DNA from: Gemmatimonadota bacterium
GTDB lineage: Bacteria > Gemmatimonadota > Gemmatimonadetes > Longimicrobiales > Gaopeijiaceae
DNA: 5,216 nt
Assembly (NCBI GenBank): GCA_018678395.1
Contig: JAHHMJ010000668.1
Span: 1 to 5,216, forward strand
Reading direction: 5' to 3'
Below are positions 1 through 5,216 of this stretch, piece by piece. The translations under genes and the position numbers were made by a program. Each line of letters begins with the position of its first letter. Positions within the stretch are counted from its first letter, which is position 1. Under the pieces are notes generated by a model that was not told the DNA's origin, made no database searches, and saw only the letters and a list, made by a program, of their open reading frames with translations.

Positions 1-1129
1 CCACCGCGGCTTCTCCACGCGCGGCCACGGCGAGGCCGAAGAGCGGCATGAAGTCGGTGCCCGGGCCGGTCAGGACCGTGCCCGCGTTCCACGAATCGTC
101 GACCATCGAAAACCGTACGGCGGCGCCCAACTGACCCCGGGCGTTGGGCGCGCCGGCCCAGACCGTGGGGCCGGCGGCCACGGCGACCGAGGTGCCCAGA
201 CGGCCTGCGGCGCCCTCCGGGGCCGAGAGGGTGCCCTCGACCGCGAGCGACGAGCCCTCGCCCCCGAACCCGAAGACCGTCACCCCGCCGCCACCGGGTG
301 CGAGAGGCGTGCCGATGACGAAGCGCCCTTCGCCGGCCGCGAGCCCGCACTCCTTGTAGGGATCGAGCGAGAGCAGACCGCCCGGCTGGCTGAGGGGCGC
401 TCCGGCGAAGTAGCGCCCGACCGACGCCCACTCGCCGTCTTGCGAGCGGTGATGCACCTCCAGGAAGGCGCCGCCGTCCGCGTCCGCCCCGCACACGCCC
501 AGCAGTTCGCCGCCCATTCCGGAGTCGGCTCCGCCCATTCCGGCGAGTGCGGCTCCGAAGCGCATGTCGTCCGGCGCGCCGGTCAGCACCGCCTCTTCCA
601 CGAGCGCGTCACCGGTCCAGCGCAGGACGCGCACGGCCTCACGACCGCCGCTCCGCTCGACCGTCGCCGCCACCCCGCCCGCCAGCGCGACTGCGGATCC
701 CGCCATGGTGGCGTCCGGTGAGGCGGCGATTCGCCCCACCGCCGACCAACCGTCCGCCGAGCGCCGGAAGAGGTAGGTCGCCCCGGCTCCGTCGGCCGCC
801 GAAGGTGCGCCCACGAGGAGCCACTCCCCGTCGGCTGCGATCGCGCGGCCGAAGCCGTCCGACCGGACCCCGTCTGGTGCGGTGACGACCGCGGTCTCGG
901 TCCATCCGTCGTCTCCGGGCTCGTAGACGTAGACCCGGCCCGGGCGCAGGACGTTCTGCGGCTGCCCGACGAAGAGCTGTCCGTCGACCACCGCGGCGGC
1001 ACGGCCGAACGCCGATCCGAAGTCGTAGAGCTGCTGGGCGCTGGACGATGCGGGCGCCGCGAGGAGCAGGGCGGCGGCGAACAGTCCGGATCGAAGGGCT
1101 GCGCGGGGTGCGACGATGGGGCGTGGCAT
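1..1129 (-). CDS. Secreted FG-GAP-repeat beta-propeller protein, C-terminally cut by the window edge
   Basis: Seen: an open minus-strand frame runs from an ATG at 1129 to the left edge, giving 376 residues and no stop. The N terminus is a Sec signal peptide: Arg-containing n-region, hydrophobic core at about residues 16-26, and a likely cleavage after SSSA, before QQ (31/32). The mature part is about six to seven repeats of roughly 50 residues. Each has the pattern FG-x-A-V-A..., then a short V/I-G-x-P strand, then an aromatic strand such as RVYVYE or ATYLF, then a DGW-type turn. Clear examples are DGFGRAIAADGEWLLVGAP near residue 90-108 and FVIGTPLAPGGGGVTVFGF near 269-287. Family knowledge: integrin-alpha-like FG-GAP repeats fold as a beta-propeller and often serve in extracellular binding. 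Inferred: exported, with unknown ligand. The canonical Ca-binding DxDxDG loops are not obvious. No Shine-Dalgarno sequence precedes the ATG, so the exact start is less certain than the frame. Confidence 0.85.
   Translation of the reverse strand, partial: MPRPIVAPRAALRSGLFAAALLLAAPASSSAQQLYDFGSAFGRAAAVVDGQLFVGQPQNVLRPGRVYVYEPGDDGWTETAVVTAPDGVRSDGFGRAIAADGEWLLVGAPSAADGAGATYLFRRSADGWSAVGRIAASPDATMAGSAVALAGGVAATVERSGGREAVRVLRWTGDALVEEAVLTGAPDDMRFGAALAGMGGADSGMGGELLGVCGADADGGAFLEVHHRSQDGEWASVGRYFAGAPLSQPGGLLSLDPYKECGLAAGEGRFVIGTPLAPGGGGVTVFGFGGEGSSLAVEGTLSAPEGAAGRLGTSVAVAAGPTVWAGAPNARGQLGAAVRFSMVDDSWNAGTVLTGPGTDFMPLFGLAVAARGEAAV
510..543. repeat. 13-bp direct repeat at 21-bp spacing inside the propeller gene
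   Basis: The 13-mer CCGCCCATTCCGG occurs at 510-522 and again at 531-543, 21 bases apart, which is exactly seven codons. It encodes the repeated GMGG core (Met at residues 198 and 205). The flanking bases are also similar (GTCGGCTCCG and GTGCGGCTCCG on the plus strand). This looks like an in-frame slippage duplication in a surface loop between propeller strands, because it leaves the reading frame intact. Confidence 0.6.
534..575 (-). other. FG-GAP blade 4 start (loop insertion site)
   Basis: This is the start of the fourth propeller repeat (residues about 185-198, reading MRFGAALAGM). It lies directly before a Gly-rich loop holding the short tandem SGMGGAD / SGMGGEL. It is listed only to mark where the repeat register is interrupted: this blade is longer than its neighbours by about 10 residues, and the loop explains the excess. 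Confidence 0.4.
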
Positions 1130-1253
1130 GGGCGTTTGGACGAGGGGTAGGGACGGGCCGGAGCCAAAGCCGTGGCGGGGACCCGGAGGGCAGGGTGAGG
1201 GGCCCGGCGGCAGGACGATGGGCCCGCCCGGCTCATCGGGGCAAGCGTGCGGC

Positions 1254-1832
1254 TCAGTCCACCCAGGTGGTGAAGTCTCGCGCCGGAATCCGATTCTTGG
1301 CATCGGGGATCGCTTCCGGCACGCCCACCTCGATCATGGCGACGACCCGCTCATCCTCGGCCACGCCGAAGGCGGCCCGGGCCGCGGGGTCGTCCATGAC
1401 GGCGCCGGTCTTGATGTGCGAGCCGAGTCCCATCGCGTGAGCGGCCAGCGAGAGGTTCTGGACCGCCATCCATGCCGATGCGAAGTCCTCTTCTCGGATC
1501 TCCGGGTTCTCGTGGACGGTGGTGGCCACGACGATCATCGCCGGGAGCGCGCGGTGCATGGCTGTGACCTTCTCGACGACGGCGCGAGCGGCGCCGGGAT
1601 CGTCGACCCGCTTCGCCTTGCGGGCCCCGAGAACCGTGCCGAAGGCGGCGCGCGCCTCCGCACCGAGCACGTAGAAGCGCCACGGCCCGGTCATGCGGTG
1701 GTTGGGTGCCTGGACGGCGGCTTCGAGAAGCGACTCGATCTGGTCGCGCGAAACCGGCGCGTCGGTGTAGCGCTTGATCGAGCGGCGCTGGTGAATGGCG
1801 TCGAGGGTGTCCACGGGTGCGTCAGCCTCCAT
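1254..1832 (-). CDS. Nitroreductase family protein, YdjA-like (FMN-dependent oxidoreductase)
   Basis: A 192-residue cytoplasmic flavoprotein of the nitroreductase superfamily. Family members bind FMN as homodimers and reduce nitro, quinone or enone substrates with NAD(P)H; the substrate here is unknown. Seen: an N-terminal FMN-phosphate motif HQRRSIKRYTDAPVS (residues 14-28), then QAPNHRMTGPWRFYVL (41-56), the segment that packs on the flavin. Next are an Ala-rich central helix with AVQNLSLAAHAMGLGSH (123-139), KTGAVMDDP (141-149) and a C-terminal V-G-V-P strand (169-172). The compact length and these motifs resemble small YdjA-type members rather than the longer NfsB type. Start choice: the frame stays open upstream to 1964, but those 44 extra codons are Pro/Arg-rich and cover tandem repeats and a hairpin, so I reject them. 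ATG 1832 has no Shine-Dalgarno sequence. GTG 1814 has GGAGG 11 bases before it and gives an N terminus the length of YdjA, so it is a real alternative. The gene is separated from the ATPase gene by 174 bases. Confidence 0.9.
   Translation of the reverse strand: MEADAPVDTLDAIHQRRSIKRYTDAPVSRDQIESLLEAAVQAPNHRMTGPWRFYVLGAEARAAFGTVLGARKAKRVDDPGAARAVVEKVTAMHRALPAMIVVATTVHENPEIREEDFASAWMAVQNLSLAAHAMGLGSHIKTGAVMDDPAARAAFGVAEDERVVAMIEVGVPEAIPDAKNRIPARDFTTWVD
1826..1830 (-). promoter_or_regulatory. Candidate ribosome binding site for an alternative GTG start of the nitroreductase
   Basis: GGAGG on the minus strand directly follows the ATG at 1832 and lies 11 bases before a GTG at 1814. Starting at that GTG would give VDTLDAIHQRRS, with the Arg-Arg-Ser motif at the same distance from the start as in YdjA-type proteins. 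The spacing is a little long, and the same bases also encode Glu-Ala if the ATG is used, so this is only a candidate. Confidence 0.35.
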
Positions 1833-1859
1833 GTCGGTCGGCGAGTGCGGCGAGGCCGG

Positions 1860-1900
1860 CGTCGTCCCCGAGAACCGTCGGCCCCGGGAACCGTCGGCCC
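1860..1900 (-). repeat. Tandem 16-bp repeat in the leader of the nitroreductase gene
   Basis: On the minus strand the units are GGGCCGACGGTTCCCG (1900-1885) and GGGCCGACGGTTCTCG (1884-1869). They match at 15 of 16 bases and are directly abutted. A partial third unit, GGGACGACG (1868-1860), matches at 8 of 9. The array lies about 30 to 70 bases before the nitroreductase start. A 16-bp spacing is not a multiple of three and not one and a half helical turns, so neither a peptide repeat nor a simple face-of-helix operator is implied. It could be slippage in GC-rich spacer DNA or a repeated protein-binding site. Confidence 0.6.
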
Positions 1901-1917
1901 GAGGGGGCGGCGCCGCT

Positions 1918-1940
1918 TCCGTTCGTCGCCGAACATCGGA
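1918..1940 (-). other. Small bulged hairpin with a GCGA tetraloop upstream of the nitroreductase
   Basis: On the minus strand the order is TCC, a 3-base GAT bulge, GTTCG, loop GCGA, CGAAC, GGA. That is five perfect pairs closed by a GNRA-type tetraloop, plus three further pairs beyond a one-sided bulge. It falls in the gap between the ATPase and nitroreductase genes. The stem is short, and such structures arise readily by chance in GC-rich DNA, so any role in the transcript is inference. Confidence 0.3.
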
Positions 1941-1982
1941 CTGGGCGGCCCGGGCGTCCAGCATCCCGGTCGGCCACGGGGG

Positions 1983-2003
1983 CGTCGGCGTGGGCCGCCG
2001 ACG
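1983..2003 (-). terminator. Possible hairpin terminator after the ATPase-receiver gene
   Basis: A perfect 8-bp inverted repeat, CGTCGGCG and CGCCGACG with a 5-base loop, begins three bases beyond the TGA of the ATPase gene. All but one pair in each arm is G-C, so the RNA hairpin would be very stable. No run of T follows on the minus strand (the next bases are GCCCCCGTGG), so it does not meet the classical intrinsic-terminator pattern. It could instead protect the mRNA 3' end or act as a U-tract-less terminator. Confidence 0.45.
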
Positions 2004-2006
2004 GCG

Positions 2007-4193
2007 TCAGCGCGCGGAACGGCGCAGGAGAGCCTGGACCCGCGCGGCGAAGCGCACGGCGTCGATCGGTTTGCGGAGGTAGTCGTCCGCTCCACCGAGC
2101 AGCAACTCGGCCTCGGCCTCGGCCGAGTCCTCGCTGGTCAGCACGATCACGGGCGTGTGGGCGGTGGCGGCCCGCTCCCGGATTTCCTGAAGGACTTCGC
2201 GCCCGTCGGTGTCGGGCATCCGCAGGTCGAGCACGACCAATGCGTATCCTGCGTCGTCGGCCGCCAACTTCTCGAGCGCCTCCCTGCCGCCCGTCGCCGC
2301 GTCGACCTCGTACTGATCACGCTCCAGGAGAGCGCGGGCTACCGCGGTCGTGACGGGGTCGTCGTCGACCACCAGCACTCGATTCGATCTCGTGGCATCC
2401 ATCCCATCTGCGGCGTCGGGCGGAGTGAGACCGACGGGCTCGGCCCCCTCGCCGGCTTGGTCGGGTCCGTCACCGGTCCCCTCGATGGATTCGCCGAGGA
2501 CCCGGCGGATCTCGTGCAGGGTGGTTTCACCCGCCTCGACTCGGGCCAGAGCGGCTTCACGGAGGCAGCGCATGCCCTCGTCGAGCGCCCGGCGCTCGAT
2601 CTGTTGGGCCGACGCGCCGGAGAGGATCAGGTGCTCCAGGCCGGTGGTCATCGTGAGGACCTCTGCGATCGGCAGTCGACCCCTGTAGCCCTGTTCGTGA
2701 CACTCGGGACACCCGATCGCTCGCCGGTGGGGCTCGACTCCGAACTCCTCGACCAACTCCGCCTCGTCGTCCGACAGCGGTCCCGTGATGGGTTCTACAC
2801 AACTCGGGCAAAGACGGCGGACGAGCCGTTGGGCCAGGGCACCGCGCAGCGTCTGGACCACGGTGGCGATATCGAGCCCGAGGTCGGTGAGGCGGCGGAT
2901 TGCTCCCACCGCGTCGTTGGCGTGCACGGTGGCGAGTACGAGGTGGCCCGTCAGCGACGCCTGTGCCGCCATGGCGGCGGTCTCGGCATCACGGATCTCG
3001 CCGACGAAGATGACGTCGGGGTCCTGTCGCAGGATGGCTTTGAGCGCCGAAGCGAAGGTCACGCCCTTCTTGGGCTCGACCTGGATTTGCGCGAGGCCCG
3101 GAAGTTCGTACTCCACGGGGTCTTCCACCGTCATGATGTTGACGGCGTCGGAGTCGATCTCGGTGAGCGCCCCGTAGATCGTCGTCGTCTTGCCCGAACC
3201 GGTGGGCCCCGTGACGAGGAGGATTCCGTCGCGCTGGCGCAGCAGTTGGCGGAGCGTCGCGAGATCCCGCTCCGGATGACCGGTTTCCTCGAGCGTCATG
3301 GTGGCGGCCCCGTCCAGGATCCGGATGACGGCCTTCTCCGCACCCCGCACCGGCACCGTCGAGATGCGCAGGTCGTATTTGTGTCCGCTGTCGACGATCT
3401 GCGCGCGCCCGTCCTGCGGGCGGAGGCGGTCCGCGATGTCCATTCTGCCCAGGACCTTGACGCGTGAGACCACGCGGCTCAGCACCGGAAGCGGAAGCTG
3501 CACCATCGTCCGGAGCACCCCGTCGACCCGGAAGCGCACGGTCCCGCCCTTCGGCGCGGGCTGCATGTGGATGTCGCTGGCACCCTGCACGATCGCTTCG
3601 TGGAGGATCAGGTTGGCGAGTTTGACCGCGGGGCCGGAGTCCGGGTCCACCTCCTCGACGCCCGATTCCTCGTCGGCCTCGTCGAGCACCTCCAGCGTGA
3701 CGCCGTCCATCGTCCCGAGTCGCTCCACGATCTCCTCGACGGCGCGGTCGGGCTCGTAGAAGAGCTCGATCGCGGAGAGGATCGCTTCGGGCGAGGCGAC
3801 GACGAACTCGGCGCGCCGACCCGAAGCGAATCCGATCTCGCGTTCGGCATCGACGTCGGATGGATTGCAGGTCGCCACCACGAGGCTCCGGTCCCGCATT
3901 CGGATCGGGAACACGAGGTGCCGCTCGGCGATCGTCCGCGGCAGCAGTTCCAGAGCGTCGAGTCGGGACGAGTCCAGGTCGGCCACTCTCATGCGGAAGA
4001 AACGGGCGACGGCCTGGACCATGGCTGCATCGTCGAGGTCGGCGCTGCACCGGATCTCTCTCCATACCTCCGAAGTGGGCGTTCCCGGGGGTGCGGACAC
4101 GGGAACCAGCGCGTCGGTGAGCCCACCCCCGCAGATCGCCCGTGCGAGCCAGTGCTCCCGCCCGGAATCCGGCACTGCAGCGACGCCCGCCAT
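2007..4193 (-). CDS. GspE/PilB-family secretion or pilus assembly ATPase with a C-terminal receiver domain
   Basis: A 728-residue cytoplasmic hexameric ATPase that would power pilus or pseudopilus assembly. Seen: an N-terminal MshEN/T2SSE_N-like domain (about 40-150) and an acidic linker (160-185). The ATPase core carries Walker A GPTGSGKT (329-336), an Asp box TVEDPVEYE (355-363), Walker B DVIFVGEIRD (393-402) and a His box GHLVLATVHAND (416-427). A zinc tetracysteine (C462, C465, C495, C498) and the N-terminal domain favour an assembly ATPase of the GspE/PilB type over the retraction ATPase PilT. The usual GspE end comes near residue 567. A linker (about 568-603) and a complete CheY-like receiver (604-726) follow, with acid pair D610/D611, phospho-acceptor D656 (in LDLRMPD), T686, Y705 and K708. 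No DNA-binding domain follows it. Inferred: phosphorylation tunes the ATPase. The ATG overlaps the pseudopilin stop by one base (TGATG) with no Shine-Dalgarno sequence, which implies translational coupling. Type II secretion and type IV pilus cannot be told apart from this gene alone. Confidence 0.95.
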   Translation of the reverse strand: MAGVAAVPDSGREHWLARAICGGGLTDALVPVSAPPGTPTSEVWREIRCSADLDDAAMVQAVARFFRMRVADLDSSRLDALELLPRTIAERHLVFPIRMRDRSLVVATCNPSDVDAEREIGFASGRRAEFVVASPEAILSAIELFYEPDRAVEEIVERLGTMDGVTLEVLDEADEESGVEEVDPDSGPAVKLANLILHEAIVQGASDIHMQPAPKGGTVRFRVDGVLRTMVQLPLPVLSRVVSRVKVLGRMDIADRLRPQDGRAQIVDSGHKYDLRISTVPVRGAEKAVIRILDGAATMTLEETGHPERDLATLRQLLRQRDGILLVTGPTGSGKTTTIYGALTEIDSDAVNIMTVEDPVEYELPGLAQIQVEPKKGVTFASALKAILRQDPDVIFVGEIRDAETAAMAAQASLTGHLVLATVHANDAVGAIRRLTDLGLDIATVVQTLRGALAQRLVRRLCPSCVEPITGPLSDDEAELVEEFGVEPHRRAIGCPECHEQGYRGRLPIAEVLTMTTGLEHLILSGASAQQIERRALDEGMRCLREAALARVEAGETTLHEIRRVLGESIEGTGDGPDQAGEGAEPVGLTPPDAADGMDATRSNRVLVVDDDPVTTAVARALLERDQYEVDAATGGREALEKLAADDAGYALVVLDLRMPDTDGREVLQEIRERAATAHTPVIVLTSEDSAEAEAELLLGGADDYLRKPIDAVRFAARVQALLRRSAR
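2010..2384 (-). other. CheY-like receiver domain fused to the ATPase
   Basis: This is the part of the ATPase gene encoding residues about 604-728. All receiver landmarks are present and in order: strand 1 with the acidic pair (NRVLVVDDDP), strand 3 with the phosphorylatable Asp 656, strand 4 ending in Thr 686 (PVIVLTS), and strand 5 with Tyr 705 and Lys 708-Pro 709. The reading frame is continuous with the ATPase, with no stop or frameshift at the junction. An internal Met at residue 599 could in principle start a free receiver, but no clear ribosome binding site was seen. Confidence 0.9.
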
Positions 4194-4624
4194 CAGGGGT
4201 GCAGGAGGAAGGTGGAAAGCGTCCTGGTCCAGACGAGATCCGCGCCCCGGAAAGCCTGAAGGGCTTCACCGATCTCGGAGTCCTCGGCGTACCGGACCTG
4301 GATCGTGAAGCCCTCGGTCGGTCCCGGGCCTCCTGTGGTCACCATTCGGTACTCCAGGTCCTTGTACTCGAACGGCATCCCCTGCGCGAGATAAGGCGCC
4401 AGGGAATCGGACGCCGAGCCCCACTTGGTCGTGGGAGGGAAGCTCCCTGCCTCTTCCCGATACTGGAGGGCGGCGACCTCGACCTGGCGCACGTCGGTTC
4501 GTACTCGGGCAGCGTCCGCGCGCGCCAGCGAGACCCGGAGGAGCGGGATCGCGATTCCGACGAGGATGGCGATCAAGGCCATCACGAAGAGAAGCTCGAT
4601 CAGGGAGAAGCCCCGGTGCTTCAC
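4193..4624 (-). CDS. Prepilin-type pseudopilin (type II secretion / type IV pilus)
   Basis: A 143-residue structural subunit. Seen: a short basic leader MKHRG, cleavage expected between G5 and F6, Glu 10 at mature position +5, and an unbroken hydrophobic helix (about 6-29), all hallmarks of prepilin-peptidase substrates. The globular part has the GspG/PilE-like pattern LQYREEAGSFPPTT (53-66), then SLAPYLAQGMPFEYKD. Family knowledge: the leader is removed and Phe 6 methylated by PilD/GspO, and the subunit then polymerises from the inner membrane. It has no Cys pair, so the disulfide loop of type IVa major pilins is missing. That favours a pseudopilin or a minor pilin. The start is a GTG at 4624, supported by GGAGGG just upstream and by the exact leader length. 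The GTG overlaps the stop of the gene before it by four bases (GTGA). Its own TGA overlaps the ATPase ATG, so all three genes are probably co-transcribed. Confidence 0.93.
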   Translation of the reverse strand: MKHRGFSLIELLFVMALIAILVGIAIPLLRVSLARADAARVRTDVRQVEVAALQYREEAGSFPPTTKWGSASDSLAPYLAQGMPFEYKDLEYRMVTTGGPGPTEGFTIQVRYAEDSEIGEALQAFRGADLVWTRTLSTFLLHP

Positions 4625-5130
4625 GAGCCCTCCGGGGTCTGGACCGCATCGCGCACCGCAAGCAGCCAGGCGTCCGGGTCATCCGAGTTCGTGATGCGCA
4701 ACGTCCCGACCAGGGGCGCGGCCACCGCGAGCTCGTAGCCGGATTCGGTGGCCGTCAGGCGGGTCGCCGCGGGCAACATGGGGGATAGCTCGGCGTCGGT
4801 GGGCAGGCGGCCGTGGTGATCGATGAAGTCCTCGAGTTCCGCGACCGTCAGGACGAGCGTGCGCGCGAGGTCGACCGCTTCGACGTTCGGTGGCGGCAGC
4901 GTGGCGCGGGCGCTCAGGCTCACGTTCCAGACCGCAACCAGGGCGAGAATCGGGAGCGTGCAGACGAGGCCGAGCCTGGCGGTCCGGCGTCGGCGGACCT
5001 CCTGGGGCGTCGCGTACGCCGCGTCTCGTGCCCTCGCATGCTGCGCTACCTCGACGACCAGGTGGTCGAACGGGCTCGACGGTTCCGTCGACGGTGCTGA
5101 CACGGTCTCCCCGATGTTCGGATGCGCCAT
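4621..5130 (-). CDS. Bitopic inner-membrane protein with a pilin-like periplasmic domain
   Basis: Family not recognised. Seen: 169 residues from ATG 5130, with a polar cytoplasmic N terminus (1-46), basic stretch RRRRTAR (47-52), one membrane helix (about 53-73), a proline-rich neck TLPPPN (77-82) and a soluble domain of about 85 residues. The positive-inside rule puts that domain in the periplasm. It holds an amphipathic helix (84-104) followed by HHGRLPTDAEL (105-115) and a later GYELAV strand (131-136). This matches the pilin layout in which a helix is followed by a G-x-(Y/L)-P-T turn and a beta-sheet. No prepilin cleavage motif precedes the helix, so it is not a normal pilin. It may be a scaffold (compare the role of GspC, GspL or PilN/O) or a diverged pilin-like partner of the next gene, which it overlaps by four bases. 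The start is unsure: no ribosome binding site is visible, GTG 5103 is an alternative, and the frame stays open to the right edge. Confidence 0.75.
   Translation of the reverse strand: MAHPNIGETVSAPSTEPSSPFDHLVVEVAQHARARDAAYATPQEVRRRRTARLGLVCTLPILALVAVWNVSLSARATLPPPNVEAVDLARTLVLTVAELEDFIDHHGRLPTDAELSPMLPAATRLTATESGYELAVAAPLVGTLRITNSDDPDAWLLAVRDAVQTPEGS
4628..4633 (-). promoter_or_regulatory. Shine-Dalgarno site for the pseudopilin GTG start
   Basis: GGAGGG lies three bases before the GTG at 4624 and inside the last codons of the preceding gene. It is the only strong ribosome binding site next to a gene start that I see in the window. It fixes the GTG as the start, which gives the correct five-residue prepilin leader. 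Confidence 0.75.
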
Positions 5131-5216
5131 TCCGCGACGCGCGTCGGCGAAGTCTTCGAAAACGGTTCGACGTCCCGACGCGCGCTCTACTTCGAGAGGT
5201 ATCGGCAGGTCGCGGG
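5131..5216 (-). other. Edge region upstream of the membrane-protein gene
   Basis: This stretch is open in frame with the membrane-protein gene for 28 codons (ending ...FEDFADARRG before the Met). The gene could therefore begin outside the window. Against that, about 17 of these 28 codons end in G or C, visibly fewer than in the body of the gene, and the stretch is locally richer in A/T. It also holds a perfect 11-bp palindrome CGAAGTCTTCG (5148-5158) and TCGAA/TTCGA arms (5156-5170). In another frame a TAG at 5187-5189 could end an upstream gene. I see no convincing -35/-10 pair. Confidence 0.4.

Noticed and set aside
1200..1225. Paired GGGCCC palindromes as a terminator after the nitroreductase
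   Set aside because: The two 6-mers could pair across a 14-base loop, but the stem is short, no T-run follows, and such G/C hexamers are expected often at this composition.
583..1236. A 217-codon minus-strand open frame over the propeller gene
   Set aside because: It is a different frame from the signal-peptide-bearing FG-GAP frame. Its Ser/Pro/Arg composition is typical of an out-of-frame translation.
1130..1253. Promoter for the propeller gene in the 124-base gap
   Set aside because: I looked for -35/-10 and sigma-54-like pairs on the minus strand and found nothing better than chance. No ribosome binding site is visible either.
1833..1964. A 44-residue N-terminal extension of the nitroreductase
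   Set aside because: It is open but Pro/Arg/Gly-rich, unlike any nitroreductase N terminus, and covers non-triplet tandem repeats and a hairpin. It is better explained as leader DNA.
1116..3467. A 783-codon plus-strand open frame
   Set aside because: It lies antisense to the nitroreductase and the ATPase gene, both of which have unmistakable family motifs. Its translation shows no motif and is rich in Arg, Gly and Asp/His as expected from the complement of GC-rich codons.
2989..4269. A 426-codon minus-strand open frame overlapping the ATPase gene
   Set aside because: It is a frame-shifted shadow of the ATPase and pseudopilin genes, dominated by Arg, Pro and Gly, with no domain signal.
1..5216. 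CRISPR array, tRNA, rRNA, insertion sequence or integron
   Set aside because: There are no regularly spaced long repeats, no clover-leaf or rRNA-like stretches, and no transposase or integrase motifs on either strand by eye.

Overview
This is a very GC-rich window (roughly 70% by eye), and every gene I can support lies on the minus strand, so the window reads from its right end to its left. A secreted beta-propeller protein with a Sec signal peptide, a type IV-pilin-like prepilin and a GspE/PilB assembly ATPase point to a Gram-negative, diderm bacterium. The style (GC content, Ala/Arg-rich proteins, FG-GAP propellers) would suit Gemmatimonadota or a similar environmental lineage. That is an impression only, because the window holds no marker gene.

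Right part (about 5130 to 2007) is one tightly coupled three-gene unit of a type II secretion / type IV pilus-like machine. It begins with a small bitopic membrane protein. Its periplasmic part looks pilin-like, but its membrane segment lacks a prepilin cleavage site. Next, with a 4-base GTGA overlap, comes a pseudopilin with a textbook class III signal (cleavage G5/F6, Glu at +5). Then, with a 1-base TGATG overlap, comes a 728-residue GspE/PilB-family ATPase. This ATPase carries an intact CheY-like receiver domain fused to its C terminus, which is the most interesting feature here. It suggests that pilus or pseudopilus extension is switched directly by a two-component phosphorelay.

Middle (2006 to 1833) is a 174-base gap with three local structures. 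A perfect 8-bp hairpin starts three bases after the ATPase stop. A smaller bulged hairpin with a GCGA tetraloop follows, and then a 16-bp unit repeated in tandem (two good copies and a partial third). Downstream is a short FMN-dependent nitroreductase of the YdjA-like type (1832 to 1254). After a further 124-base gap there is a secreted FG-GAP/beta-propeller protein (1129 to 1) that runs off the left edge.

The long open frames on the plus strand, including one of 783 codons across the nitroreductase and ATPase genes, are composition artefacts of the GC-rich antisense strand.
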